From assembly GCA_963933055.1 (NCBI GenBank), contig CAWVSY010000035.1, positions 1 to 37,598 on the forward strand: 37,598 nucleotides of DNA, read 5' to 3'. A program made the translations under genes and the position numbers. Numbering within the stretch: the stretch's first letter is position 1; each line of letters opens with the position of its first letter. The notes beneath the pieces were generated by a model. That model saw only the letters and a list, made by a program, of their open reading frames with translations, was not told the DNA's origin and searched no databases. This document shows positions 24,341-34,029 of the stretch, one piece after another. Source of the DNA: Oleispira sp963933055. Lineage in GTDB: Bacteria; Pseudomonadota; Gammaproteobacteria; Pseudomonadales; Oceanobacteraceae.

Positions 24341-27106
24341 CTAAAGACCTTTTACTGCGGCAAGCAGAGCTTGGTTATAGCGTTGCTGCCAAACGGGGTC
24401 GGCATTGAATGCTAGCCACTGATTGACTGAGTTAGCAATCTGCTGCTGTAGAGTACCTGCTTGACCCAAGCCTTGAGCAAGGCGCTGAACCTGAAAGGCC
24501 ATGCGGGCTTGTTGATCTTCTGCTGGCGAATCAAGTTCAGCAATGATTTCTAAACCAATGCATGCGTCGCGCAATGCATCGTATGCACTGAGCTCTGTTG
24601 CACCTTCATTCCACTTGCGTTCAATCAATGACTTATCAATATCGTGAGGCAATTTCACAGCATCGTCTTCCGGTTTGTACAAAGCTTGCGCTTGCTCTGC
24701 ATCGGTTGGTTTTAAGCTGAGAGCCATTAATTTATCGGCTAAAATTGTCCATGATTGCTGCTTCTTAGCCAGTTTAGCTTGGGATAAAGACGCTTCTTGT
24801 TGCTGTTGAGCATCGCTTAAACGCTTACGCATTTTGGCATAGATGGCTTTAGGCAAACCTAGCTCGGCAAACTCAGCTTGGCACTGTTGCAAGAGCGCCT
24901 TACTTTCTAAACCATCGGTTTTAGCGGCATCTTCTGCCTTAGCAACAATGCTTTCAGCCAGCTCAATGTTCGCTTCTATTTGCTCTTTATTTTGCTGGCG
25001 CTGCGCATCGCGACGAGAGAATACCGCATCACAAGCGACGCGGAAGGCTTGCCAGAGTTTTTGATCGGCCTTATTCGGCGTCATGCCAATGGTTTTCCAA
25101 TCCGCTTGCAGTTGCTTGCTTTGCTCGATGGCTTGGTTTAAATCTTCAATTTCTTGCAGATTTTTAGCCGCTTCAATAAGCGCTTCTTTTGCTTCGATAT
25201 TGTGCTGATATTCCGCTTTGATATGCGCGTAAATTTTATCAGAAATCGTTTGCAAGCTGGCTTGGCTATCTTTGTGTTCATGACGATCAACAGGAGAGAA
25301 GCTGCGGAATGTTTCACGAGCTGCATCTAAGGTTTTTTGTACAATTCCCCAGTCAGCATTGTCCCAATCCATATTCGCTTCATACTCGGTTAGTTGAGCA
25401 ATCAGCTGCTGGCGGTTAACTAAATTTTGCTGACGCTGCTCTGCCATATTCGCGAAATGCGCTTTACAAGGTAGATAGGCTTTATCAGCGGCGGTGCGGA
25501 AACGGTTCCATAGAATTTTGTCGTCTTGATGAGCAATAGGCCCAATCGCTTTCCATTCTTCTTGCAGGGTATGAATCTTATCCGCCAAGATCGCAGGATC
25601 GATGGTACTGTCAACCAAGGCTTCCATACTTACGCAAAGTGCTTCTTTTTTCGGAGTGGCTGCAAAACCTTGCCAGTCACGAATCTCACTTAATTGCGCG
25701 GTTAAGTTCTGGAATTGACGCTGAAACTTTTTGCTTTCTTGCTGGCTGATTTTCTTCAGTGCTTGCACCGTTTGCTGGTGGCACTTGTTGGCATCTTTTA
25801 AATGGCCAGCTTCAATATGCTGCTCTAGCTCAACCAATAATTTCGCCAGTTCTTTGCTGCTATCGGCTTCGTGTGCCGTTAGGTTTTGATTGTGCTTAAT
25901 AATGGCTTGTAAAGCTTGATCAAGTTCAACCAATAGCGCAGGGGTAGGAAGGCTGACATTGACTGCGGCAGGCTTCCAAGGAAGCTGTTTGATGAGCTGA
26001 GTAATGTCTTTTTGCAGAGCTTGGCTTTTGCTTAAGCTTGTTTTTTCTAATTGCTGAGTCTGATTGATCAATTCTTGCAACTGAGGTTGCTGCTCAACCA
26101 ATTGGCGGCGACTATTATCTAAGCTTAACCAAGCTTGGAAAGTCGTATCAAAGGTTTTATTTTGCTCTGCGCTTGGCTTACTAACGTGCTTGGCGGCTTG
26201 CCAAGATTGCTCTAAAGCGATGAGCTGGTCATGGATCTCATCATTAAATTCAAGCAATTCAAGTTGAGCTAATACAGAGATAAAGCTTTCTTGAGCCGCC
26301 TTTATTGCCGCAATTTTATCTTGAGCCGCTTTTTCTTCAGCAAGATGAGCCGCTAATGTTTGTTCGCAAGTAACCAGCGCAGCATCAAAAGCTTGTTGCT
26401 GTTGTGAATTTTTATCACTAAACGTCGCCCAGTTTTGTTTAAGCAACTGTAGACGGCCATTGTATTCAGGCGAATAAGCACTTTTCGCTAAATGTTCGGC
26501 GCTGGCGATGGCACTGTGAATGTTTTCTTGTAACTTCTTAGCACTTTCTTCTAATGCTTTGCTAGCGCTCAATTTGTCTTTACAGAAACGGTAGAGCGCT
26601 TTGTCTTTTCCTTGAGCAATACTCATTAGGGTATTTAATGCGCTGCTATTATCAATGCCTTGTGCTGCGGCCAGGCGTACTTTGGCGACGGGGTTATGAC
26701 AAGCAATATCTAAACGAATACTTTCATCGGTAATTTTATTAATGGCGGCAAGACGAATGGCATCATCTTGGGTATAGCTTGCAATGCAAACAAGGTCGTT
26801 ATCGTTACTGATAGCGGCCAAATCGTTAAGATTTTGGTTTGGTAATAATAGCGAAAGATGCTGTTGTTGAGCCTGTTGGCGCACATCAGCTTGCTCGCTG
26901 ACTAAAAACGCCGCTAAGTGTTGTTTTGATTGAATCTTACTTAAAGCGAATAAACGTACGGATTTATCGCGGTCTTCGGTTGCGACTTGAATTAAAATTT
27001 TCTCGTCAGTCAGGCTGCTAACCGCCTGTTTGCGCACTGCGGGGTCTTTGTGCTGCCACTTTGGTTTGAACAAAGAAGGGTTTAAAAACTTTTCTAATAA
27101 CGCCAT
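24341..27106 (-). CDS. Large DUF349-repeat protein
   Basis: The product is about 921 residues, starting MALLEKFLNPSLFKPKW. Its N-terminal 200 residues look like HEAT-type helical repeats (KQAVSSLTDEKILIQVATED and similar units). Long glutamine-rich coiled coils follow, and then DUF349 repeats, each with a LWxxFR core: ILWNRFRTAADKAY and KLWQAFRVACDAVF. Family members are cytoplasmic and their function is poorly known. I chose 27106 because CAGGACG lies upstream; the frame is open to 27133. Confidence 0.85.
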   Translation of the reverse strand: MALLEKFLNPSLFKPKWQHKDPAVRKQAVSSLTDEKILIQVATEDRDKSVRLFALSKIQSKQHLAAFLVSEQADVRQQAQQQHLSLLLPNQNLNDLAAISNDNDLVCIASYTQDDAIRLAAINKITDESIRLDIACHNPVAKVRLAAAQGIDNSSALNTLMSIAQGKDKALYRFCKDKLSASKALEESAKKLQENIHSAIASAEHLAKSAYSPEYNGRLQLLKQNWATFSDKNSQQQQAFDAALVTCEQTLAAHLAEEKAAQDKIAAIKAAQESFISVLAQLELLEFNDEIHDQLIALEQSWQAAKHVSKPSAEQNKTFDTTFQAWLSLDNSRRQLVEQQPQLQELINQTQQLEKTSLSKSQALQKDITQLIKQLPWKPAAVNVSLPTPALLVELDQALQAIIKHNQNLTAHEADSSKELAKLLVELEQHIEAGHLKDANKCHQQTVQALKKISQQESKKFQRQFQNLTAQLSEIRDWQGFAATPKKEALCVSMEALVDSTIDPAILADKIHTLQEEWKAIGPIAHQDDKILWNRFRTAADKAYLPCKAHFANMAEQRQQNLVNRQQLIAQLTEYEANMDWDNADWGIVQKTLDAARETFRSFSPVDRHEHKDSQASLQTISDKIYAHIKAEYQHNIEAKEALIEAAKNLQEIEDLNQAIEQSKQLQADWKTIGMTPNKADQKLWQAFRVACDAVFSRRDAQRQQNKEQIEANIELAESIVAKAEDAAKTDGLESKALLQQCQAEFAELGLPKAIYAKMRKRLSDAQQQQEASLSQAKLAKKQQSWTILADKLMALSLKPTDAEQAQALYKPEDDAVKLPHDIDKSLIERKWNEGATELSAYDALRDACIGLEIIAELDSPAEDQQARMAFQVQRLAQGLGQAGTLQQQIANSVNQWLAFNADPVWQQRYNQALLAAVKGL

Positions 27107-27274
27107 GTAAATCGTCCTGAAACTATTGCTCAAAGGGCTTAAATGTAAAGAAGCTCTATTCTACAACTAATTTCTCTATCATTGAATTGGGTTAGAGTAA
27201 ATGCTGTGGTAAAGTCGGTACATTCTATCGTTCAGAATCCTAAAACGAAATAATTATAAAAAGGATATATCGAA

Positions 27275-28240
27275 ATGAAGTGGCTAAAACTGTTACTTAT
27301 TCCCACCTTGCTGGTATTACACGGTTGCTCCTCAATGGGGATTACCGCACAACCTTTATCGGAATTGACCGAAAAATATACCGACAAAACGTCTAAATTT
27401 ATGGCGGTTGATAATCTGGTTATGCACTATCAAGACCAAGGTACAGGGCCAACGCTGGTTTTATTGCACGGCGTAGCTTCATCATTACAGACTTGGGATG
27501 GCTGGGTAGAGCGCTTAGCCGATGATTATCGAATTATTCGAATTGATCTTCCGGGTCATGGATTAACCGGAAGCGATCCATCAGTAGAGCGTTACGATAC
27601 GGCTTACATGGTCGATAAATTAGAAAAGTTTCTAAACAAATTAAAAATTGATGATATTTATATCGCAGGCAATTCGCTAGGGGGCTACGTTGCTTGGAAT
27701 TACGCGCTGCACCGTCCAGACCGTGTGAAAAAAATGGTATTGCTAGACGCCGCCGGTTTTCCGCAGGACTTACCTTTTATTATGAACCTTGCTGCAATGC
27801 CGGTGATTGGCGGAATGAGCAGCCTTATGATGCCAAAATTCATTGTTGGTATGAACATCTCTGCCGCTTATGGCGACGATGACAAAGTTGATGATAAATT
27901 AGTACAACGGTATTTCGATCTAACCATGCGCGAAGGCAATCGAGAAGCGTTAGTGAAAGTCTTTCGTACGATGAAGGAACAAAGCAGCAACCCGCACCTG
28001 GGTAAGAGAATAAAAGAAATTAATGTGCCGACGCTGCTGATGTGGGGAGACCAAGATGAATGGGTACCTCTGGAAATCTTGGCACAGTTTGAAGAAGCGC
28101 TAGAGAATTCACAAACCATTGTTTATGAAGGTGTAGGTCACATGCCAATGGAAGAACTGCCTGTGCAAACGGCTCGCGATGCGCACAGCTTTTTTCTCCA
28201 AGGAAAAATAATTGCCGCCCCGTTAGCGGTTGAACTTTAA
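27275..28240 (+). CDS. Alpha/beta hydrolase lipoprotein
   Basis: The 321-residue protein has a lipoprotein signal, LLVLHGCSS, with the lipid-attached Cys18. The alpha/beta hydrolase fold shows VLLHGVASS, DLPGHGLTG, nucleophile elbow GNSLGG (Ser134), WGDQDEWVP and GVGHMPMEELP with the catalytic His. It is expected to be membrane-anchored and to act on esters or similar small substrates; the exact one is unknown. AAGGA lies upstream of the ATG. Confidence 0.88.
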   Translation: MKWLKLLLIPTLLVLHGCSSMGITAQPLSELTEKYTDKTSKFMAVDNLVMHYQDQGTGPTLVLLHGVASSLQTWDGWVERLADDYRIIRIDLPGHGLTGSDPSVERYDTAYMVDKLEKFLNKLKIDDIYIAGNSLGGYVAWNYALHRPDRVKKMVLLDAAGFPQDLPFIMNLAAMPVIGGMSSLMMPKFIVGMNISAAYGDDDKVDDKLVQRYFDLTMREGNREALVKVFRTMKEQSSNPHLGKRIKEINVPTLLMWGDQDEWVPLEILAQFEEALENSQTIVYEGVGHMPMEELPVQTARDAHSFFLQGKIIAAPLAVEL

Positions 28241-28316
28241 TCGCCAGTGGTGGTATTAACATGGGGCTTGGCTCTGCTAGAATAACCGCCTGATATCTTA
28301 TTTATAAGCAGGTGCA

Positions 28317-29768
28317 ATGAGCAAGTCCATCATTTGGTACGATTACGAAACCTTTGGCGCCGATCCTTCTTTTGATCGGCCCGCTCAGTTTGCGTGCATT
28401 CGCACAGACGAAGATCTTAATGAAATAGAAGAGCCGGTTCAGCTTTTTTGCCGGCCTAGTGCTGATTATCTTCCTCATCCTCAAGCGAGCATGATCACCG
28501 GAATTACCCCGCAGCAATGTCTGCAAGAGGGTATTCCAGAAGTCGAGTTTATTGATCACATCAATCAAATATTTTCAGTTCCTGAAACCTGCGCCGCGGG
28601 CTATAACAGCATTCGCTTTGATGACGAAGTGACCCGTTATACCTTGTATCGCAATTTTTATGATCCGTATGAACGAGAATATAAAAACGGCAACTCGCGT
28701 TGGGATATTTTAGACGTAATGCGTTGTGCGTATGCGTTGCGCCCAGAAGGCATTAACTGGCCCAAAAATGCCGAAGGCAACGTCAGTTTTCGTTTAGAGG
28801 ATTTAACCGCCGCCAATGGCATTGATCTGGGGAAAGCCCACGATGCAGTGGTCGATGTAAGAGCGACGATTGCGGTTGCTAAGTTATTATTAGAAAAGCA
28901 ACCAAAATTATACCGTTATCTTTATGCAAATCGCAGCAAACAAAAACTGCTTGATCTAGTCGATGTTGAAAGCCATAAACCACTGGTTCATGTTTCGGGA
29001 ATGTATGGTGTTGACCGTGGCTGCATGGCGATTGTTGTGCCTATCTGCTGGCACCCAACCAATAAAAATTCTTTCATTGCATTTGATCTTTCTACTGACC
29101 CAGCTACTTTATCGGGTTTAAGCATTGAGCAAATGCAGCAGCGTTTATTTTCTAAGCAAGCGGATTTACCTGAAGGCATCGAACGTTTGGGTTTAAAAGA
29201 AGTGCATATTAATAAAAGTCCTGTGCTGGCGCCTGCGGCAACCTTGACCCCTGATCAAGCTGCGCGCTGGAATATTTCGGGTGATGTATTGCGTGCGCAT
29301 TTAGGAAAGCTGAAACAACTATTGGCTGAAGACTCGACGGTTTTGAATAATCTTCATGGCGTTTATACTAACCGCGATTTTGAAGCCAAAACCGACGTCG
29401 ATTGCATGCTGTATAGCGGTGGATTTTGGAGTGGGATGGATAAAAAAGCCATGGCGCAAATTCATCAAACCTCAAAAGAAAAATTGGCCGGGCATAAAGC
29501 GCAGTTCCAAGACCCGCGTGGCGATGAAATGTACTTTCGCTTTCGTGCGCGTAACTATCCAGAATATATGGAAGATGATGATCACGAGCGCTGGGCGCAG
29601 CATTGCCGTGATAGCTTATTAGGCAATGGCCCTGGTTTAAACTTCGAACAGTTTTCTAAGGCGCTTCAACAAGCTGCGCAAGAATATCAGCACGATCAAG
29701 ATAAAATGTTTATCTTGCAAGAGCTGCAACTGTACGCGGAATCGATTTATCCAGGTGATGATTTTTAA
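28317..29768 (+). CDS. sbcB: Exodeoxyribonuclease I
   Basis: The 483-residue DnaQ-like 3'-5' exonuclease acts on single-stranded DNA. IIWYDYETFGADPSFDRPAQ carries the first acidic metal ligands (Asp9, Glu11). AHDAVVDVRATIAVAKLL carries the late HxxxxD motif. SH3-like and C-terminal extensions of normal ExoI length follow. An intrinsic terminator lies 14 bp downstream of the stop. Confidence 0.94.
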   Translation: MSKSIIWYDYETFGADPSFDRPAQFACIRTDEDLNEIEEPVQLFCRPSADYLPHPQASMITGITPQQCLQEGIPEVEFIDHINQIFSVPETCAAGYNSIRFDDEVTRYTLYRNFYDPYEREYKNGNSRWDILDVMRCAYALRPEGINWPKNAEGNVSFRLEDLTAANGIDLGKAHDAVVDVRATIAVAKLLLEKQPKLYRYLYANRSKQKLLDLVDVESHKPLVHVSGMYGVDRGCMAIVVPICWHPTNKNSFIAFDLSTDPATLSGLSIEQMQQRLFSKQADLPEGIERLGLKEVHINKSPVLAPAATLTPDQAARWNISGDVLRAHLGKLKQLLAEDSTVLNNLHGVYTNRDFEAKTDVDCMLYSGGFWSGMDKKAMAQIHQTSKEKLAGHKAQFQDPRGDEMYFRFRARNYPEYMEDDDHERWAQHCRDSLLGNGPGLNFEQFSKALQQAAQEYQHDQDKMFILQELQLYAESIYPGDDF

Positions 29769-29781
29769 AGACAGCCCAAAT

Positions 29782-29817
29782 AAAAAAAGCCCCTGTTAGT
29801 AATAACAGAGGCTTTTT
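29782..29817. terminator. Bidirectional terminator between sbcB and rimO
   Basis: The hairpin AAAAGCC-C-CTGTTA / TAACAG-A-GGCTTTT has one internal mismatch and A/T runs on the two sides. It serves the convergent sbcB and rimO genes. Confidence 0.85.
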
Positions 29818-29849
29818 GTCTTTATGATCGGCTTAGGTGTTCGTAAAAG

Positions 29850-31241
29850 TTAAACCTTCACTTCAGCCCATAGATCGTATTCATCAGAATGGGTGATCTC
29901 AACTTCAACAAAATCGCCCGCTTCGCAATCAAAGAAGTCATTTAAATAAACCATGCCATCAATGTTTGGCGCATCGGCAACCGTTCGACCAACAGCACCT
30001 TCTTCATCGATATCATCGATCAATACCGTCATCGTCTGACCTACGCGACGAGCAAGTTTACGTGTGCTAATTTCTTGAGCTTTCGCCATGAAGCGTTCCC
30101 AGCGATCTTGCTGAAGTTCTTCAGGCACATGATCCGGTAACGCATTCGCACGAGCACCTTCAACAGGGCTGTATTTAAAGCAACCTACGCGGTCCAATTC
30201 TGCTTCGTCTAACCAGTCTAAAAGAATTTGGAAGTCTTCTTCGGTTTCACCTGGGAAGCCAACAACGAAGGTTGAACGTAATACGATGTTTGGAGCAATC
30301 TCACGCCATTTTTTAATACGCGCCAACGTATTTTCGGCGTGAGCAGGACGTTTCATTAACTTCAAAACAGCAGGGCTAGCGTGCTGGAATGGAATATCCA
30401 AGTACGGCAATATTTCATTTGCAGCCATCAATGGAATAATGTCGTCAACATGCGGATAAGGATAAACGTAATGTAAACGTACCCAAACCCCCATCTTACC
30501 AAGCTCTTTACACAGCGTTAATAAGTTGGTTTTAACCGGCATACCGTTCCAGAAACCCGTGCGGAATTTCATATCAACGCCATAAGCACTGGTATCTTGC
30601 GAAATAACCAATAGCTCTTTAGTACCGGCATCAACAAGGCGCTTAGCTTCTTCTAATACATCACCAATGGGGCGACTAACGTGCTTGCCGCGCATATCTG
30701 GGATGATGCAGAACGTACACTTGTGGTTACAGCCTTCCGAAATCTTCAAGTACGAATAATGACGTGGCGTCAGTTTCACGCCCTGAGCTGGAATCAAATC
30801 GGTGAACGGGTCGAAATCGGGATTCGGTGGCACCCACTCGTGTACAGCGGTCATCACTTCTTCGTAGGCGTGAGCGCCAGAGATAGATAATACGCCAGGA
30901 TTTTCTTTCTTAATTAACTCAGCGTCAGCGCCTTTGCCCATACAACCGGTAACGATGACCTTACCGTTAGAGGTCATGGCTTCGCCAATCGCGTCTAAAG
31001 ACTCTTGCTTAGCGGCATCAATGAAACCACAGGTATTCACCACCACAACGTCAGCATCTTCATAGGTATTGGTGATGTCGTAACCGTCCATTTTTAACTG
31101 GGTAAGGATACGTTCACTATCAACACTGTTCTTAGGGCAGCCTAGGCTTACAAAGCCAATTTTGCCGTTGCTATCGTGCTTGCTGCTGGCGAGAATTTCA
31201 CTAGCGGCCAGTGCTTCTGGGGGAGTCGTATTATCTGACAT
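29850..31241 (-). CDS. rimO: Ribosomal protein S12 methylthiotransferase RimO
   Basis: The 463-residue radical-SAM enzyme adds a methylthio group to an Asp of ribosomal protein S12. The N-terminal MTTase domain has GFVSLGCPKNSVDSE, NTCGFIDAAKQES and VTGCMGKGAD. The radical-SAM cluster motif is EGCNHKCTFCIIPDMRG. The C-terminal TRAM domain ends at EYDLWAEV. Length is standard. Confidence 0.96.
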   Translation of the reverse strand: MSDNTTPPEALAASEILASSKHDSNGKIGFVSLGCPKNSVDSERILTQLKMDGYDITNTYEDADVVVVNTCGFIDAAKQESLDAIGEAMTSNGKVIVTGCMGKGADAELIKKENPGVLSISGAHAYEEVMTAVHEWVPPNPDFDPFTDLIPAQGVKLTPRHYSYLKISEGCNHKCTFCIIPDMRGKHVSRPIGDVLEEAKRLVDAGTKELLVISQDTSAYGVDMKFRTGFWNGMPVKTNLLTLCKELGKMGVWVRLHYVYPYPHVDDIIPLMAANEILPYLDIPFQHASPAVLKLMKRPAHAENTLARIKKWREIAPNIVLRSTFVVGFPGETEEDFQILLDWLDEAELDRVGCFKYSPVEGARANALPDHVPEELQQDRWERFMAKAQEISTRKLARRVGQTMTVLIDDIDEEGAVGRTVADAPNIDGMVYLNDFFDCEAGDFVEVEITHSDEYDLWAEVKV

Positions 31242-31416
31242 TATGGGCTCATCAAGGGTAGATCTAAATATGGGCGCGATTTTAGCCTAATCGGAAGGAA
31301 TAGGCTAATCGGCTCGTATTATTAGCATACTCTACTGCTGATACTCTTTACGTTATCGTGGCGACACCCTAGGATGTATATTGAAAGTTTCTTAACAACT
31401 TGAAAGGTCATGAAAA

Positions 31417-31872
31417 ATGAAGAAATCTGTACTCGCATTGTGTTTTGCAACACTGCTTTCAGGCTGCTCTGATAACGAAGTTGGTGATGTTTCGTTGGGT
31501 TTATTTACATTAAAAGATATCAAGGTATCAAACCTGGATGACGAAAAAATCCCAGGGGTGACGTGCCATATTGCATCAATTGAAGCCGATTTTAGTTTTT
31601 CTGATCCTAGCGATAGCTCTATTTCTTGTCGTCAAACAGGGCATATTACCCCAGAAATGATTGCTTCTATCGACAAAAGCAAATCAGGTGAGGTGGTTTT
31701 CAAACAATCTAAAAGCATCTTCTTCAAAACAATGAAGGTAAGACGCATCTATGATGCGAAAAACCAGACTTTGCTTTATTTATCTTATACAACCAAAGAA
31801 ACAGAAGGCAGCTTTAAACATAGCTTATCAACGGTTCCGTTATGGGGAACCAAAGCTTATATCAGCTTTTGA
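31417..31872 (+). CDS. creA: CreA-family lipoprotein
   Basis: The 151-residue protein has a lipoprotein signal (TLLSGCSDN) and the CreA-type sequence EVGDVSLGLFTLKDIK, VTCHIA, SISCRQTGHI, GEVVFKQSKSIFFKTMKVRRIYDAK and LSTVPLWG. CreA proteins are exported and of unknown function. Its last 16 bases overlap the end of the convergent M23 gene. Confidence 0.9.
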   Translation: MKKSVLALCFATLLSGCSDNEVGDVSLGLFTLKDIKVSNLDDEKIPGVTCHIASIEADFSFSDPSDSSISCRQTGHITPEMIASIDKSKSGEVVFKQSKSIFFKTMKVRRIYDAKNQTLLYLSYTTKETEGSFKHSLSTVPLWGTKAYISF

Positions 31873-32378
31873 TGCGGGCTTAAGAAAAACATTCTTTTCC
31901 AACCTTGGCTTTCCATCGTTGCAAGCCAAGGTATAGGAATAATCGACAAAATTGAATAATGTAGGTGGGGTTGTTTCCCCGCCGCGTTGCCAGTATCACC
32001 GAGCGTACCTATGTGCTTATTAATGTTCACTATATCGCCAAGTACTGCGCTATTTTCATTCAAATGAGCATAATAATGTATTCGCCATTTGGGCCCTAAT
32101 ATAGCGATGGCATTGCCTCCTTTTCCTAAAACACCAGAAAAAATAACAATGCCACTTGTCGCGGCAATAACAGGTGTGTTTTTTACTCCAAAAATATCTA
32201 TTCCTTTGTGTACGCCTGATGTTCCCCAAGGCTGATACCAAAATGTATTGTGATTCCAGTCACTCTTAGTAGCACCTTGAACAGGAATAACGATTTCTTC
32301 GGGCACTAAAAAACCAACCAACAACAGAATTCCTAGAGCAGCAACAAAATATTTGAACGTTTTTGTAAATTTGGCCAT
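31857..32378 (-). CDS. M23/LytM-family peptidase
   Basis: The 173-residue protein has one N-terminal hydrophobic segment (signal or anchor) and a LytM domain with HKGIDIFG (HxxxD) and the HLHYSI motif, plus GKGGNAIAILGP and LGDTGNAAGKQPHLHY. The expected role is cleavage of peptidoglycan cross-links, or binding there, in the periplasm. It is small for the family, essentially anchor plus catalytic domain. The 3' end overlaps creA. Confidence 0.87.
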   Translation of the reverse strand: MAKFTKTFKYFVAALGILLLVGFLVPEEIVIPVQGATKSDWNHNTFWYQPWGTSGVHKGIDIFGVKNTPVIAATSGIVIFSGVLGKGGNAIAILGPKWRIHYYAHLNENSAVLGDIVNINKHIGTLGDTGNAAGKQPHLHYSILSIIPIPWLATMESQGWKRMFFLSPHQKLI

Positions 32379-32406
32379 GGTATTTCGTATTTATCTAAAA
32401 TTATTT

Positions 32407-32856
32407 TCACTGTGTACGTTTGTTGGTTTGCTTGACCAGCCAGTATGATACACCCAGTGCAAGTGTGACGAGAGCAAGGCCAATAATTTGATCTGCAGAA
32501 ACAGCTTTGAGATCTAATACAATCACTTTACGGGCTACCGCCATAAGTGCCGTGGCAATCACTAATTCCACCGGAATAATGTTTGATCCGAGATACAGCC
32601 GAATATTGATAAATATTTCAACGGCGATTAAAACAAGCATGAAAGCAGCGAAAGTTTGTAAAATATCTTCAACATCAAGTAGAAAGTAGGGCGGTGATAT
32701 AAGCTTGGTATACAATACGTATATAACGTCTGCAATGCTCCAAAAGATGACTAAAACCATCAGGACGGCAAGTATTCTAATCGCAAATTTGATCGCTCTG
32801 TGCAATACCTTCAATAACGGGTCAGTATGATCTTCTGGCAGCTCTTCATGCTTCAT
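32407..32856 (-). CDS. PsiE-family membrane protein
   Basis: The product is about 149 residues with four membrane helices. AVEIFINIRLYLGSNIIPVELV and ATALMAVARKVIVLDLK are typical of the phosphate-starvation-inducible PsiE family; the function is unknown. I chose MKHEELPEDH at 32856 because CAGGAAATATC precedes it; the frame is open to 32880. It is the last gene before the accessory region on the right. Confidence 0.87.
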   Translation of the reverse strand: MKHEELPEDHTDPLLKVLHRAIKFAIRILAVLMVLVIFWSIADVIYVLYTKLISPPYFLLDVEDILQTFAAFMLVLIAVEIFINIRLYLGSNIIPVELVIATALMAVARKVIVLDLKAVSADQIIGLALVTLALGVSYWLVKQTNKRTQ

Positions 32857-32908
32857 GATATTTCCTGTGATGTATATCATTATGAAAAAATAAGGGATTA
32901 AAAATCTG

Positions 32909-33017
32909 GTGCGTTGAGTATGAACTCCTAACGTGAAAGCTTAACCGTAGGGTCGTCAATATCATGAGCACATTGATAAATATATTAGATGTTAATTGCT
33001 AGTGAATGGCAAGGGCT
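32909..33017 (+). mobile_element. Group II intron domain I relic (oldest-looking copy)
   Basis: This starts with GTGCG, the group II intron 5' consensus, and continues with GAGTATGAACT and CGTGAAAGC. Bases 32983-33017 match 33874-33908 with only two differences in 35. It has no reverse transcriptase and no intact 3' half. The boundaries are approximate, especially on the right. It lies on the opposite strand to its flanking genes. Confidence 0.6.
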
Positions 33018-33114
33018 AGCTACGAGGAAACCCCTTGCTAATTGACTCCCAGTAGTAGCCCTTAAAATTTCAGCGCATGGTTAGTTGATTAATTTAAGTA
33101 TAATAAAAAGAATA

Positions 33115-33711
33115 TCAGAGCTTATACTTTTTTGGCACATACTTGTAATGACCTGAAATAGTATATGAAAACAGCATATCCTCTAGCTCTGGGCCTGAAC
33201 CAATATTATGGACAATAAGTGGATTGCCAGTAATTTTAGAATACTGATTAGTCACAATGCCTATGTGGGGTAAATTACCCGGTAACATCCATGTAACTAA
33301 ATGCCCAGGCTTATAATTTTTAGCATTGGAACTTACGGGTAACTTATTGCCATGGCGAGTAAAATAAGCTTGTAAGTTAGGTACGCGTCTATGGTCAATA
33401 TTTTTATCAGTTCTTGATAATCCCCAAATTCGTTTGGATGGATATTTATCAAAATTTTCAGACATATCCTCATGAACCAACAACTGAAGATCTTCACCCA
33501 GTTCACGATAAGAGCGAATAATCACATCAGTACAGACACCTATATTTTTAGGTACATCGCCATTCGGATAGATTATAGAAAAATAAGACCCATCATAGGT
33601 GACATCTTGAGTTGTTCGATAAACGGATGCTGCAATTAGATCATCTTCGAAGGACTCTGCTAGAGCATCTATTGATAGTAGATAGATTAATGATAGTAAA
33701 ATTATCTTCAT
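33115..33711 (-). CDS. DUF1287 family secreted protein
   Basis: The 198-residue protein has a signal peptide ending near DALA. It shows the DUF1287 sequence pattern: YDGSYFSIIYPNGDVP, GVCTDVIIRSYRELG, DHRRVPNLQAYFTRHG, YKPGHLVTWMLPGNLPHIG and HNIGSGPELED. Cys, His and the GHLVTW segment resemble an NlpC/P60-type peptidase fold, so a periplasmic cell-wall or amidase role is possible but unproven. It lies between two group II intron relics and so may be a cassette-borne gene. Confidence 0.85.
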   Translation of the reverse strand: MKIILLSLIYLLSIDALAESFEDDLIAASVYRTTQDVTYDGSYFSIIYPNGDVPKNIGVCTDVIIRSYRELGEDLQLLVHEDMSENFDKYPSKRIWGLSRTDKNIDHRRVPNLQAYFTRHGNKLPVSSNAKNYKPGHLVTWMLPGNLPHIGIVTNQYSKITGNPLIVHNIGSGPELEDMLFSYTISGHYKYVPKKYKL

Positions 33712-33791
33712 GATTTCTCAGTAAATATAACGTCCGTAATACGACCGAACGAAGTTAGTCTCGCCAACTTGTTGTAGATTGTGTTGATGCT

Positions 33792-33930
33792 GTGTACGAC
33801 CAGCATGAGTATGAATTAATGAGGTGAAAGCCCTCTGTAGAAAGGCCACCATCCTTAGCGATTTTAATATCACTATTAGATGTTAACTGCTAGGGAATGG
33901 CAAGGGCTTAACTGCGAACTTGGATCTGTA
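33792..33930 (+). mobile_element. Group II intron domain I relic
   Basis: It starts GTGTACGACCAGCATGAG and continues with GAGGTGAAAGC. The 36 bases 33883-33918 are identical to 37086-37121 in the right-hand intron. Between them it has about 32 extra bases that intron lacks and which partly match the 32909 copy. The sequence stops resembling an intron after about 33930, without reverse transcriptase or domains V/VI. The rest of the 33712-34029 gap is an attC-like half-site. Confidence 0.75.
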
Positions 33931-33949
33931 GGGCGTAACGCTGTGAATA

Positions 33950-34019
33950 CCTACAACGGTTGGGATGGCGCTAGAAGCGTCTCAGTACCGCAGGTGCTAA
34001 CACCAACTTTTTGTTAGGC
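33950..34019. repeat. attC-like recombination site
   Basis: The right half has the layout of an integron attC site: L' CACCAAC (34001-34007), a 5-base spacer, and R' GTTAGGC (34013-34019), which fits GTTRRRY. A possible L'' GTTGG is at 33959. The left R'' core is not clean. CGTCTCAG sits 23 bases before L', exactly as at 36992-37015 in the other site, which suggests common descent. Confidence 0.5.
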
Positions 34020-34029
34020 AATTCATTAT

